Source: Vreelandella sedimenti
GTDB lineage: Bacteria > Pseudomonadota > Gammaproteobacteria > Pseudomonadales > Halomonadaceae
Direction of reading: 5' to 3'
Length of the DNA: 64,000 nt
Assembly (NCBI RefSeq): GCF_013416325.1
Contig: NZ_JACCGK010000004.1
Location: forward strand, 186,001-250,000
The notes under the pieces were generated by a model that worked only from the letters and a program-made list of their open reading frames with translations, made no database searches and had not been told where the DNA came from. Positions 18,744 to 28,459 of this stretch are shown here, one piece after another (position 1 is the stretch's first letter; the number at the start of each line of letters is the position of its first letter). The translations under genes were made by a program, and so were the position numbers.

Positions 18744-18768
18744 GCGAACTAGTATTCGCCATGCGAAC
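18744..18768. promoter_or_regulatory. overlapping palindromes upstream of TRAP operon
   Basis: Two overlapping dyads share one arm: GCGAA-N6-TTCGC (18744-18759) and ATTCG-CCATG-CGAAC (18754-18768). The second matches the pcaB/pcaI palindrome with one change. TACAAT follows at 18770-18775, so a bound regulator would cover the likely -35/-10 space. The gene start is at 18802. Confidence 0.55.
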
Positions 18769-18801
18769 TTACAATAATCCAAGAAAGTCCTGGAGGCTCC
18801 T

Positions 18802-19833
18802 ATGAAAATGTCCCTATCCCGATGCATTTTGGCAGCGGCAATTGCTAGCCTGGCCGTTAGTTCGGCCCAGGCAGATACCACCTTACGTATGGCCCACTTT
18901 TGGCCTGGCCCTTCAGGCGTTAATGAGGATGTTTTGCAGGCATGGGCCGATACCATTGCAGAAGAGTCCAATGGCGATCTGACGATTCAAATGTTTCCCG
19001 CCGGTACCCTAGCCAAGCCAGACTCCATTTATGAAGCGGCCGCCAACGGGATTGCCGATATTGGTGCTACCGCTCAAGGCTATACCGCCGGCCGGTTCCC
19101 GCTGTCACAGATTGTCGAGTTGCCTGGAGTTGCCAGCACGGCTACCCAAGGGGCCTGCGTGCTGCAAACGCTCTTCGACGACGGCCATTTAGATAGCGAA
19201 TACGAAGATACCCGCCCGCTGTTTATGTTCACCACCGGCCCCGGTGGCATTCACACCATCGACACCGACGTGCAAACCCCCGCTGACCTGCAGGGCCTGC
19301 GCATTCGCCGCCCTACAGCGGTGGCGGGTGAAATGCTCGAAAATATGGGCGCAAGCCCGGTGGGCATGCCCGCGCCAGATATTTATACCTCTATGCAGCG
19401 CGGCGTTATCGACGGCCTGAGCTTTCCTTGGGAAGGCTTAAAGGGGTTCCGCGTTAATGAGCTGGTCAGTTACCACACCGAAGTGCCGTTCTACACGCTG
19501 ATCTTCGTGGCCACTATGAACCAGCGCACCTATGACGGCCTAACGCCCGAGCAGCAGGCGGTCATCGACAATAACTCAGGCATGAAGTGGGCTGAAAACG
19601 CCGGTGCGGTGTTTGATCGTCTAGATGTGGAAGGTAAGCAAGAAGCGGTTGATGCGGGCCATACTATCCGTGAAATCGAAAACCCGCTTCAACACCCTGA
19701 TTGGCAAGAGCCGCTTGAAACCGGTATCGAAAATTACCTAACGCAGTTGGAAGAGCGTGGTTTGAGCCAAGCCCGCGAGGTGTATGAGGCTGCACTGGCC
19801 GCTAGCGAGTCTTGTGGTACCCAAGAGGGGTAA
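18802..19833 (+). CDS. TRAP substrate-binding protein, pca-linked
   Basis: 343 residues with a signal peptide (MKMSLSRCILAAAIASLAVSSAQA). Mature protein begins DTTLRMAHFWPGPSGVNEDVL. DctP blocks are MFPAGTLAKPDSIYEAAANG and LQGLRIRRPTAVAGEMLENMGA with the carboxylate-binding Arg. Two Cys (in TQGACVLQ and SESCGTQEG) could form a disulfide. GGAGG ribosome site. The position between pcaG and pobR, together with a pca-type palindrome in its promoter, suggests uptake of 4-hydroxybenzoate, protocatechuate or a similar acid; this is inference. Confidence 0.9.
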   Translation: MKMSLSRCILAAAIASLAVSSAQADTTLRMAHFWPGPSGVNEDVLQAWADTIAEESNGDLTIQMFPAGTLAKPDSIYEAAANGIADIGATAQGYTAGRFPLSQIVELPGVASTATQGACVLQTLFDDGHLDSEYEDTRPLFMFTTGPGGIHTIDTDVQTPADLQGLRIRRPTAVAGEMLENMGASPVGMPAPDIYTSMQRGVIDGLSFPWEGLKGFRVNELVSYHTEVPFYTLIFVATMNQRTYDGLTPEQQAVIDNNSGMKWAENAGAVFDRLDVEGKQEAVDAGHTIREIENPLQHPDWQEPLETGIENYLTQLEERGLSQAREVYEAALAASESCGTQEG

Positions 19834-19839
19834 GTTTTC

Positions 19840-20385
19840 ATGCCGTCTACTCTCTCTTTTCAACATCTCCTCTATCGGGCCAGCCACTGGCTGGCCCTTG
19901 TTTGTCGCTTGGTGGCGGGTGTCGCACTGATCGGGCTATTGGCGGTGACCATTGCTGATGTCAGTACTCGCTATCTTTCCCGACTAACGGAAGGCGCCAT
20001 TGCGTTGCGTGTTTCTGGGAGCGTTGAGTTGGTTAGCTATTTGATGCTGTTCGCGCTATTGGCGGCCATGGCCGCTAATGTCGAGAAAAGCCAAGTGGTG
20101 GTGGAAGCTTTCTCGCACCGCTTACCCCAGGCGATAAAAAATCGTATCCAAGGTCTTTTTTTGCTTGGCTTTACGGCGCTGGGGCTGATCCTGTTTGTGG
20201 GTTTATTGGATTCTGCTGCTGCTGCCACGCAGTACGGAGAAATCACCCAAGACCTGCGCTTGCCCATGGGCCCTATTTTCCAATTGGCAGCAGTGCTCAG
20301 CTTACTGCTGGGATTACGGAGCTTTATTCATGCGCTGCTGGGCATGATCTATGCCACAGGTGAGGAGGCGGCTCATGGGGAGTGA
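19840..20385 (+). CDS. TRAP small permease (DctQ type)
   Basis: 181 residues, four hydrophobic segments. RVSGSVELVSYLMLFALLAAMAANVEKSQVVVEAFS is the DctQ core block. It starts 6 bp after the binding protein and overlaps the large permease by 11 bp. Confidence 0.9.
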   Translation: MPSTLSFQHLLYRASHWLALVCRLVAGVALIGLLAVTIADVSTRYLSRLTEGAIALRVSGSVELVSYLMLFALLAAMAANVEKSQVVVEAFSHRLPQAIKNRIQGLFLLGFTALGLILFVGLLDSAAAATQYGEITQDLRLPMGPIFQLAAVLSLLLGLRSFIHALLGMIYATGEEAAHGE

Positions 20386-21664
20386 AGCGGTTGGTGCCAT
20401 CGGATTAGGGCTGTTATTGGTGCTGATGGTACTGCGCGTACCTGTCGCCTTAACCATGCTTATTGTGGGGGTAGTGGGGTTTGCGCAAATCATTAGTTGG
20501 GACGCGGCCGTTGCGCAGTTAAAAACGGTGCCGGTAGAAGTACTCTCGAACTACAGCTTCAGCGCCGTACCAATGTTTATTTTAATGGGCGTCCTGGCTG
20601 CCCATTCGGGCATGGCCGGTAAGCTGTTTGATTCAACGCGGGTCATTTGCGGTGGCTGGAAAGGTGGCTTGGCGATCGCGGCGGTGGGCTCTTGCGGTAT
20701 CTTCTCGGCGATTTCCGGTTCCTCATTGGCGACAGCAAGCACCATGACCCGGGTAGCGCTACCGGAGATGGAGCGCTATGGCTATAACCGTGGTTTAGCC
20801 ACCGGGGCGCTTGCCGCAGGTGGCACGCTGGGCATTATGATTCCACCCAGTATTGCACTCCTTATCTACGCCATTCTTACCGAGCAGTCCGTGGGCGATA
20901 TGTTCATGGCGGGCCTGATCCCTGGCTTACTGGGGCTGGTGATGTATTCCCTGACTGTTACCGTGGTGATGTGGCTGCGCCCCTCCTTTGCGGTGGCCGG
21001 TGAGCCTACGGCTTGGAAAGAAAAGCTGCTCTCTCTCACCGGCTTGGTGCCCTTTTTTGGCGTTTTCCTGGTGATGATTTTAGGCATCTATTTTGGTGCC
21101 TTTACGCCAACAGAAGGGGCAAGCGTAGGGGCATTTGCCACCTTGATTTATGCCCTGGTAAAAGGCATGCGCGGTGCGCAGTTATGGGCCAGCGTTCAAG
21201 AGACCTTGGCGCTCTCTGCCGTGGTGTTCTTCATGCTGGTGGGGGCGGAAACGCTGGGTTATTTCATCTCTGTCTCACGTATCTCGTTCTCGATTACCGA
21301 CGTGCTTTACGGCATGGATCTCACGCCACTCGTCGTCGTGTTGTGCATCCTGGCGCTCTACTTTGTGCTGGGCATGTTTATGGACTCCATCGCGATGCTG
21401 GTGATCACCGTTCCCGTGGTGTATCCGATCATTCAGGCGATGGGCATTGATCCAGTTTGGTTCGGTATTCTTACTGTACTGACGGTGGAGCTGGGGCTAA
21501 TGACGCCACCGGTGGGGATGAACGTGTTTGTGATAAAAGCGATGGCGCCGCATGTTGGGCTAGGTGAGATTTTTAGAGGCGTCGCACCGTTTGTGGTGTC
21601 TGATTTAATCCGTTTAACTCTTCTCATCCTTTTTCCCGTGCTCTCCACCTTTTTCTTGCTCTAA
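20375..21664 (+). CDS. TRAP large permease (DctM type)
   Basis: 429 residues from ATG at 20375, chosen because GAGGAGG lies 7 bp upstream; an ATG at 20351 would add eight polar residues inside DctQ. About 12 membrane segments with FSAISGSSLATASTMTRVALPEM, GIMIPPSIALLIYA and GLMTPPVGMNVFV, the DctM repeat signatures. It ends 6 bp before the convergent pobR gene. Confidence 0.92.
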   Translation: MGSEAVGAIGLGLLLVLMVLRVPVALTMLIVGVVGFAQIISWDAAVAQLKTVPVEVLSNYSFSAVPMFILMGVLAAHSGMAGKLFDSTRVICGGWKGGLAIAAVGSCGIFSAISGSSLATASTMTRVALPEMERYGYNRGLATGALAAGGTLGIMIPPSIALLIYAILTEQSVGDMFMAGLIPGLLGLVMYSLTVTVVMWLRPSFAVAGEPTAWKEKLLSLTGLVPFFGVFLVMILGIYFGAFTPTEGASVGAFATLIYALVKGMRGAQLWASVQETLALSAVVFFMLVGAETLGYFISVSRISFSITDVLYGMDLTPLVVVLCILALYFVLGMFMDSIAMLVITVPVVYPIIQAMGIDPVWFGILTVLTVELGLMTPPVGMNVFVIKAMAPHVGLGEIFRGVAPFVVSDLIRLTLLILFPVLSTFFLL

Positions 21665-21670
21665 ACGTTG

Positions 21671-22573
21671 TTAACGCTCTTGCGACTGGCGAACCCGAAA
21701 CTCGCGAGGAGAAAGCGCTGTATTGCGCTTAAAAAAGCGCGTGAAGTAAGCCGGTTCAGAAAAGCCTAAGCTGTCAGAGACTTGGCCAATGGTCATATTG
21801 GTATAGGTGAGCTGGCGCTTGGCTTCCAGCAGCAAGCGTTCATGCAGCAATTGCAGGGCGCTGCGTCCTGCGAGTTGGCGGCAGAGCATATTCAAGTGCG
21901 CGCTACTCACCCCAATCTGCTCGGCTAACTGTTCAATACTCGGCTGCTCGCGATAGTGCGCTTCGATTAGCGCTTGATAGTGCTCTAAATGCTGCCGACC
22001 TTTGTCACTTTGGCGGGGGCCGTAGCGCTTTGCCGTGCTGCCGGTATAAGCACAAAGGCGCGATAGCTCGACCACCAAGGCTTGAATAAGTGCTTCGAGT
22101 AGGCTGTTTCGTCCAGGGGCAGGGTGGCGGTACTCCTGGTCGACCTGAGAGACCAGGGTGGCAATTCGTTCAGCCCGGTTGGCCTTTAGCAGCGGGTAGA
22201 AGTCGGCTTTTTTTAGCGTACTGCTCTCACCCATTAGCGCATGTAAGTGGTCTGCCAATGGCTTGGCCAGGGTAATGATGTGCCCCTGCACATCCGGTGA
22301 GAAGTGAAAGCCATGAATGGTCATGGCGGGCACCACGATAGCGCTGGTACTCTGCAGCTGATGGTTCGTTCCCTCCAGTTCTAACTCAACGCTACCTTGA
22401 GCAATAAACAGAATATGCACTAGATCGGCGTGGCGATGCGGGCGTATACGCCAGTCATGTAACTGGCTGCGCTCAGGAATGGATTCGCAGTGGAGCAAGT
22501 CTGGCGTGGGCCAATGCTGCGTCTCGCCATAGAGCTTAAATACGGGCACGGACGTTGCCGACGAGGCTGGCAT
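21671..22573 (-). CDS. pobR: AraC-family activator of pobA (PobR type)
   Basis: 300 residues from ATG at 22573; the in-frame GTG directly before it is less likely. The N-terminal cupin-like sensor contains RPHRHADLVHILFIAQGSVELELEG. The C-terminal double helix-turn-helix spans about 195-295 (IEQLAEQIGVSSAHLNMLCRQLAG, then TIGQVSDSLGFSEPAYFTRFFKRNTALSPREFR). It is divergent from pobA with a 146-bp spacer, the same arrangement as in pseudomonads, where the AraC-type PobR activates pobA on 4-hydroxybenzoate. The name rests on this context and the domain type; Acinetobacter PobR is unrelated (IclR). Confidence 0.85.
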   Translation of the reverse strand: MPASSATSVPVFKLYGETQHWPTPDLLHCESIPERSQLHDWRIRPHRHADLVHILFIAQGSVELELEGTNHQLQSTSAIVVPAMTIHGFHFSPDVQGHIITLAKPLADHLHALMGESSTLKKADFYPLLKANRAERIATLVSQVDQEYRHPAPGRNSLLEALIQALVVELSRLCAYTGSTAKRYGPRQSDKGRQHLEHYQALIEAHYREQPSIEQLAEQIGVSSAHLNMLCRQLAGRSALQLLHERLLLEAKRQLTYTNMTIGQVSDSLGFSEPAYFTRFFKRNTALSPREFRVRQSQER

Positions 22574-22686
22574 CACCGGTATCTCCTATACGACTAAGGT
22601 GGGGTGAAAAAGCGCTAAATGTCCAATAATTGATCTAGATCATGCCTTATTATGCGGCGTGTTTCATTGAAAAATACAAGTCATAA

Positions 22687-23904
<1,218 letters not shown>

Positions 23905-23933
23905 CGCCTACCCGTTGTCCATTTATCCTCCTT

Positions 23934-23959
23934 GCCCAGGTTGACGCTTGGGCTTTTTT
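23934..23959 (+). terminator. terminator after pobA
   Basis: GCCCA (23934-23938) pairs with TGGGC (23949-23953), followed by six T residues. It lies 29 bp after the pobA stop. The remaining gap to 24252 is AT-rich from about 24150 and shows no gene. Confidence 0.65.
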
Positions 23960-24252
23960 GTGCCTTCTCGCTCAGTTTAAACAGTGTTTTCGTGGACTAT
24001 TTCCGTGGTCTAAGTGAGTAATGGCGGTGGTGGCTACATCGTGTGAGGCTTTTGCTTGAGCGTGCCGAATTAAAAGCGAGCAGATCCGCTCCAGTGTGCA
24101 CAGTATTGGTGCGCTGTGATACTTACTAAGCCATCCGATTACTTAGGTAGGCGGCTAATTATTCTCAAGAAATTAATTTATATTATTGATAATAATTGAA
24201 TTAATTTTAATGGGCGAGTTTTTTGCATAAAGAAAATAGATTTATGTCTGGG

Positions 24253-24314
24253 TATTTACTTTACTTTTCATGTGATGTTGAATGTTTTCTGCTAGGATTA
24301 CCTGACATTCAACA
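24253..24314 (+). promoter_or_regulatory. regulatory element shared with the 49.4 kb DctP and iac operon
   Basis: The 31 bp at 24255-24285 are identical to the reverse complement of 49501-49531. It contains TTTCATGTGAT and ends in TGTTGAATG (24276-24284), which has an inverted copy CATTCAACA at 24306-24314. The dyad with 30-bp phasing and the duplication upstream of a paralogous gene point to a regulator-binding region. A shorter version lies before the iac operon at 27257. Confidence 0.65.
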
Positions 24315-24339
24315 CAAAAACAAATAGGGCTAATGACCA

Positions 24340-25380
24340 ATGACCAGCCAAAAAAAGCTGTGGCTCGAAACTTCTCGCCGACTGACACGCTTGAGCGGCG
24401 TATGCGCTGGGGTGCTACTCAGCACCAGTGCGTTAGCGGATAATATCAACCTCAGCTATGCCTTCTTTGCGCCTTCCCAAACCTTTCCCGCTGTGCAGAT
24501 GGAGCACTGGGCGAAAGAGCTTAACGAAAGAACCGATGGCCAGGTAAACGTCAACACCTTCCCTGGTGGAACGTTGCTGACGGCTGCCAACATGTTCGAT
24601 GGCGTCTTAAACGGTGTTGCCGATATCGGTCTCTCTGCCACCTCATACGAGCCGGGACGTTTTCCGTTACTCAATTTGGCCGGAAATCTAACGGGTATCG
24701 ACGTGAATTCGCAGACAGCCAGCCAGGCAGTGTACGAACTGATCAAAGAGTTCCCTGCAGAAACGCTGGGCTTGGAAGAGTTTAAAGTCATCACGGCGTT
24801 CACCTCAGAGCCAGGCTACCTACATACTCAAGAATCAGTGACTTCGCTGGAGGATCTTGAGGGCCAAGAGATCAGGGTGCCAGGCGACAGTACAGCCGTT
24901 GTTCAAGCCCTTGGTGGCGTGCCTGTGGGTCTCACCCAATCGGAAACGGGGGAAGCCCTTCAGGCGGGTATCGTTAATGGCTATGTAGGTTCACGTGAGA
25001 CGCTGATGGATCTGCAGTATGCCCGCAATGTGAGCTATATCACGGATTATCCTCTGACCAACGTTGTCTTCGTTGCGGTGATGAATCAGCAGCGGTGGGA
25101 CGCTTTACCTGAAAACGTTCAGCAGGAGATCGATGCATTGGGTGCCGAAATGGCCTCCTATGCAGGTAAGTATCTCGATGAACACATCCAGGAATCCTTG
25201 ACGTGGGCTGCCGAGAACCATGACCTTGAGCAGCTCACCTTGTCCGAGGAGGAGGCTGAGCGCTGGTCGGCCTTGCTGGAGCCCATCAATGAGCAACGGC
25301 TGGAAGAGGTGGCTGCTCAAGGGCTTCCTGCCTTTGAGTTGCGCGATCGGTTTATTGAGCTGATCGAACAAAACCAATAG
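24340..25380 (+). CDS. TRAP substrate-binding protein, iac-linked (paralogue A)
   Basis: 346 residues with a signal peptide ending STSALA before DNINLSYAFFAPSQTF. DctP blocks: FPGGTLLTAANMFDGVLNG and QEIRVPGDSTAVVQALGG with the ligand Arg. It is closely similar along its length to the binding proteins at 48394-49443 and 52136-53200 (shared AFFAP, ATSYEPGRFPL, GEALQAGI, DYPLTN). Only this copy has its own permease genes. It precedes the iac operon, so an indolic or other aryl acid is a reasonable guess for the ligand. Confidence 0.9.
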   Translation: MTSQKKLWLETSRRLTRLSGVCAGVLLSTSALADNINLSYAFFAPSQTFPAVQMEHWAKELNERTDGQVNVNTFPGGTLLTAANMFDGVLNGVADIGLSATSYEPGRFPLLNLAGNLTGIDVNSQTASQAVYELIKEFPAETLGLEEFKVITAFTSEPGYLHTQESVTSLEDLEGQEIRVPGDSTAVVQALGGVPVGLTQSETGEALQAGIVNGYVGSRETLMDLQYARNVSYITDYPLTNVVFVAVMNQQRWDALPENVQQEIDALGAEMASYAGKYLDEHIQESLTWAAENHDLEQLTLSEEEAERWSALLEPINEQRLEEVAAQGLPAFELRDRFIELIEQNQ

Positions 25381-25397
25381 TTGCCTGCGCTTTTTGT

Positions 25398-25421
25398 CTG
25401 GGCGCATTTATTTGCGCCCAG
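25398..25421 (+). promoter_or_regulatory. intercistronic hairpin DctP/DctQ
   Basis: Perfect 9-bp GC-rich stem CTGGGCGCA / TGCGCCCAG with a 6-nt loop and no T run, 18 bp after the binding-protein stop. Such hairpins usually protect the upstream message so that the binding protein is made in excess over the permease; partial termination is the alternative. Confidence 0.55.
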
Positions 25422-25454
25422 TAAGCGCCATGCTGATAGATCTAGGTAGTTACC

Positions 25455-25931
25455 ATGAATAAATTTAATTGGGTAATTAGCCGTCTTTTACTCTATGTAG
25501 CCGGCTCGGCATTACTAATGATGGTATTTTTGGTGGTCGGTAACATCATAATGCGCCAAGTTAGCTCTTCATTTGGTGGTACCACCGAAATGGTGGGCTG
25601 GCTAACCGCGGTGGTAGTGGCGCTATCGCTCGCATACTCCCAGCTTACCAAAGCCCATATTGAGCTAGACTTGCTGGTCGAACATTTGCCCACCCGTCTG
25701 CAAAGCGTTCTCTATGTCTTGGTCTCAGGTGCAAGTTTTTTATTCTTCTCCATGGTGGCTTGGAAGCTTTGGGAGTATGGCTTTAGCGCTATGCAAAGAG
25801 GTTCTTTATCGCAAACACTGCGTATTGCGTTTTACCCCATTGTTTATCTAGTGGCACTAGGGTTTTCTGCTTTTTGCTTGGTTCTTTTAGCAGATTTTTT
25901 GAGTAGTCTAAAAAAGGTGGTAACACAATGA
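25455..25931 (+). CDS. TRAP small permease (DctQ type)
   Basis: 158 residues, four membrane segments, with SSFGGTTEMVGWLTAVVVALSLAYSQLTKAHIELDLLVEHLP as the DctQ core. It overlaps the next gene by 4 bp (ATGA). Base composition is more AT-rich at its 3' end than in neighbours. Confidence 0.9.
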   Translation: MNKFNWVISRLLLYVAGSALLMMVFLVVGNIIMRQVSSSFGGTTEMVGWLTAVVVALSLAYSQLTKAHIELDLLVEHLPTRLQSVLYVLVSGASFLFFSMVAWKLWEYGFSAMQRGSLSQTLRIAFYPIVYLVALGFSAFCLVLLADFLSSLKKVVTQ

Positions 25932-27217
25932 GTATGACGCTGGTAGCTTTGTTAGGCGTGCTCTGTTTGTTTCTTCTTATTTTGTTAAAAATGCCGATTA
26001 GCTTCGCTATGTTCATGGTGGGTTTTTTTGGCATGCTTTACATGACTAGTCCTATTGCCGCGTATAACGTTATTAGTTCAGGAATCTGGGAGCAATTATC
26101 GGGTTACTCTCTTAGTGTCATACCCTTATTTATTTTTATGGGGGAATTGCTGTTTCGCTCAGGGATAACGGAAAAAATATTTGCAGCTGCCTATGCCTGG
26201 ATAGGCCATTTCCGTGGCTCCATGGCCACAACGACGATCCTTAGCAGCGCAGGTTTTGCAGCGGTTAGCGGTTCGAACACCGCCACAGCAGCCACTGTCG
26301 GCACCATTGCTCTCCCCGAAATGAAGAAATTTGGCTATAGCCGCGCGCTCAGTGCTGGCAGTGTAGCAGCGGGGGGCACCCTGGGGGTCATCATTCCACC
26401 AAGCTCTGTGCTGATTGTTATTGCGCTGCAAGCCGAGCTGGCCATTCGCGACCTGTTTCTAGCCAGTATTGTCCCTGGTCTTATTCTGGTCGTGCTGTTT
26501 ATCGCGACGATTGGGCTACTCTGTCGCCGTCGCCCTGATATGGGCCCCGCAGGTGTGCGTTCGAGCTGGTCCGTAAGGTGGCGTTCGCTGAAAGGTATTA
26601 TCGAAATTGGTGCCCTGTTTACACTGGTACTGGGTGGGCTCTTTGCGGGCTGGTTCACCTCAACAGAAGCTGCTGCGGTGGGCTGCATTGGTGCAATGCT
26701 GATTACCCTGATACAAGGAAAGCTCTCTTGGGCCGTCTTGAGTGAGGCTATCGCTAATGCTCTCAAGTCGTCGGCCATGATCTTGATGTTGGTTGCTGGA
26801 GCGGTCATCTTCGGGCGCTTTCTTACCATCACAAGACTGCCTTACATGGTGGGCGAGTGGGCGGCGGCATTGCCCTTGCCAGCCATAATGGTAATGGCCT
26901 GTATTCTGCTGATCTATGTGATCGGCGGAGCGCTAATGGATGCGATGGGATTTTTAATTATCTCAATCCCGATTTTCTTTCCCGTAGCGCTTGCCTTGGG
27001 TTACGACCCAATCTGGTTCGGCGTGGTGGTATGTATCGTTACCAGTATGGGGGCGATTACACCGCCGGTGGGGGTGAACGCTTTCATTGTAAAGAGCTTG
27101 GATGCAGAGTTACGAATGGGAGAGACATTCCGTGGAGTGGGTTACTTCATACTCCCTTATCTGCTGTGCATTGCCTTGCTGTTGGTTATTCCTCAACTTG
27201 TATTGTTCGTCCTTTAG
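25928..27217 (+). CDS. TRAP large permease (DctM type)
   Basis: 429 residues, about 12 membrane segments. FAAVSGSNTATAATVGTIALPEMKKFGYS and GVIIPPSSVLIVIALQ, and in the second half GAITPPVGVNAFIVKS, are DctM signatures. It completes the 24.3 kb TRAP system. The next gene, the amidase of the iac cluster, starts 76 bp later behind its own copy of the shared regulatory element. Confidence 0.92.
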   Translation: MSMTLVALLGVLCLFLLILLKMPISFAMFMVGFFGMLYMTSPIAAYNVISSGIWEQLSGYSLSVIPLFIFMGELLFRSGITEKIFAAAYAWIGHFRGSMATTTILSSAGFAAVSGSNTATAATVGTIALPEMKKFGYSRALSAGSVAAGGTLGVIIPPSSVLIVIALQAELAIRDLFLASIVPGLILVVLFIATIGLLCRRRPDMGPAGVRSSWSVRWRSLKGIIEIGALFTLVLGGLFAGWFTSTEAAAVGCIGAMLITLIQGKLSWAVLSEAIANALKSSAMILMLVAGAVIFGRFLTITRLPYMVGEWAAALPLPAIMVMACILLIYVIGGALMDAMGFLIISIPIFFPVALALGYDPIWFGVVVCIVTSMGAITPPVGVNAFIVKSLDAELRMGETFRGVGYFILPYLLCIALLLVIPQLVLFVL

Positions 27218-27256
27218 CGTTTACCCGATTATATAAATGGTTATAAATTTTATGCC

Positions 27257-27280
27257 TATTTACTTGAAATTTCATGTGAT
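27257..27280 (+). promoter_or_regulatory. short copy of the shared regulatory element, before iac operon
   Basis: It matches 24253-24276 at 21 of 24 positions, including ATTTACTT and TTTCATGTGAT. The TGTTGAATG dyad found at the other two copies is absent. It lies 12 bp before the GTG start of the amidase gene. Confidence 0.5.
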
Positions 27281-27292
27281 AAGTCTAGCGAG

Positions 27293-28459
27293 GTGGCTGA
27301 GGTGACTATATTGACATCGAGGTTAAGCCTGGGGCAGGGGGCGCGCAAAGTGGTCGTCAAAGATACGATCGATATCGCCGGTTTCCCCACCTGTGCAGGA
27401 TCCGCTGCCCTTGCTGACACACCGCCAGCCGTGGCCCATGCAGAGATCGTCGAGCGGACGCTCAAAGCGGGATACCACATCGTGGGGAAGGCCAATCTGC
27501 ATGAGCTGGCGTTTGGTATGACGGGCATCAATGCTTGGGCTAGCACGCCAGAGAATCCGCGCTACCCCAGCCTTATCCCTGGCGGTTCTTCCAGTGGGTC
27601 GGCCGCCGCGGTGGCCGCTGGTCTTGCCGATATTGGCATTGGTACAGACACCGGTGGCTCTATTCGCGTCCCCGCTGCTTGCTGTGGTGTCTACGGTCTT
27701 AAGCCCACCTTCGGGCGCTTGAGTCGCCAAGGTGTTATGCCAGCGGAAAGTAGCCTCGATTGCGTAGGCCCCTTGGCTTGTGACCTTCACGCTCTGATAG
27801 CTTTCATGGCGGCGATTGACCCTCACTTTCAGTCGTCAATGGAGGGGGCCGAGCCTGTACTGGGGTGCATCGGCGTAAATGCTGAGTCGGCCATTTGGGC
27901 AAGTATCGAAGGCCAGCTCAGTCGGTCTGGCCTGGCGCGTGGGGATGTCGCCTTGCCGCTTATGGCCGAGGCGTTTGAGGCTGCCATGGTGATTATCAAT
28001 CGCGAAACTTTCCGTGCCTGCGAGGCATTGCTTGCCACAGGCAAGGTGGGCGCGGATGTCGATCAACGTTTGAAGGCCGCTGCCGCGACGACCGATGCCG
28101 AGCTAAAAGAGGCGGAGCGCATACGTCGTGCCTTTACTGCCGAAGTAGATGCAGTGCTAGAGCGGCATGATGTCCTGGTGCTGCCGACGTTGCCGCATTT
28201 TCCCATGACCGTTCAGGATGCTTTTTCGGGCCACCAGGATTTGAAAATATCGTCCCTTGCGCGGCCCTTCAACCTATCTGGGCATCCCGCCTTATCGATC
28301 CCTCTTGAGTCTCAGCAAACATTGCCTGTCTCCATGCAACTGATTGGACGTCGTGGCGATGACGCGGGTGTATGCAGGGCTGCTTTGCAACTCATGGGCC
28401 GGGTTTCGTCAGCGGGAGAGGAACAAAAAAAAGGAGTGAATCATGCAACAACACATTGA
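27293..28459 (+). CDS. iacH: amidase of the indole-acetate cluster
   Basis: 388 residues, amidase signature family. The catalytic triad is K23 (VVVKDTIDIAG), a cis-Ser in PGGSSSGSAAAVAAG near 99 and the nucleophile S123 in GTDTGGSIRVPA. The protein begins only about 20 residues before the catalytic Lys, whereas many amidases have 60-80 there; a short-N-terminus amidase subgroup exists and no in-frame ATG lies just upstream, so the GTG start is kept. It could release free acid from an indole-acetamide or act on an amide intermediate. Its end overlaps the next gene by 17 bp. The iacH name rests on cluster content. Confidence 0.75.
   Translation: MAEVTILTSRLSLGQGARKVVVKDTIDIAGFPTCAGSAALADTPPAVAHAEIVERTLKAGYHIVGKANLHELAFGMTGINAWASTPENPRYPSLIPGGSSSGSAAAVAAGLADIGIGTDTGGSIRVPAACCGVYGLKPTFGRLSRQGVMPAESSLDCVGPLACDLHALIAFMAAIDPHFQSSMEGAEPVLGCIGVNAESAIWASIEGQLSRSGLARGDVALPLMAEAFEAAMVIINRETFRACEALLATGKVGADVDQRLKAAAATTDAELKEAERIRRAFTAEVDAVLERHDVLVLPTLPHFPMTVQDAFSGHQDLKISSLARPFNLSGHPALSIPLESQQTLPVSMQLIGRRGDDAGVCRAALQLMGRVSSAGEEQKKGVNHATTH

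Noticed and set aside
24160..24240. AT-rich stretch considered as replication or integration site
   Set aside because: No DnaA-box array, tRNA end or flanking repeats; better explained as promoter-upstream DNA.
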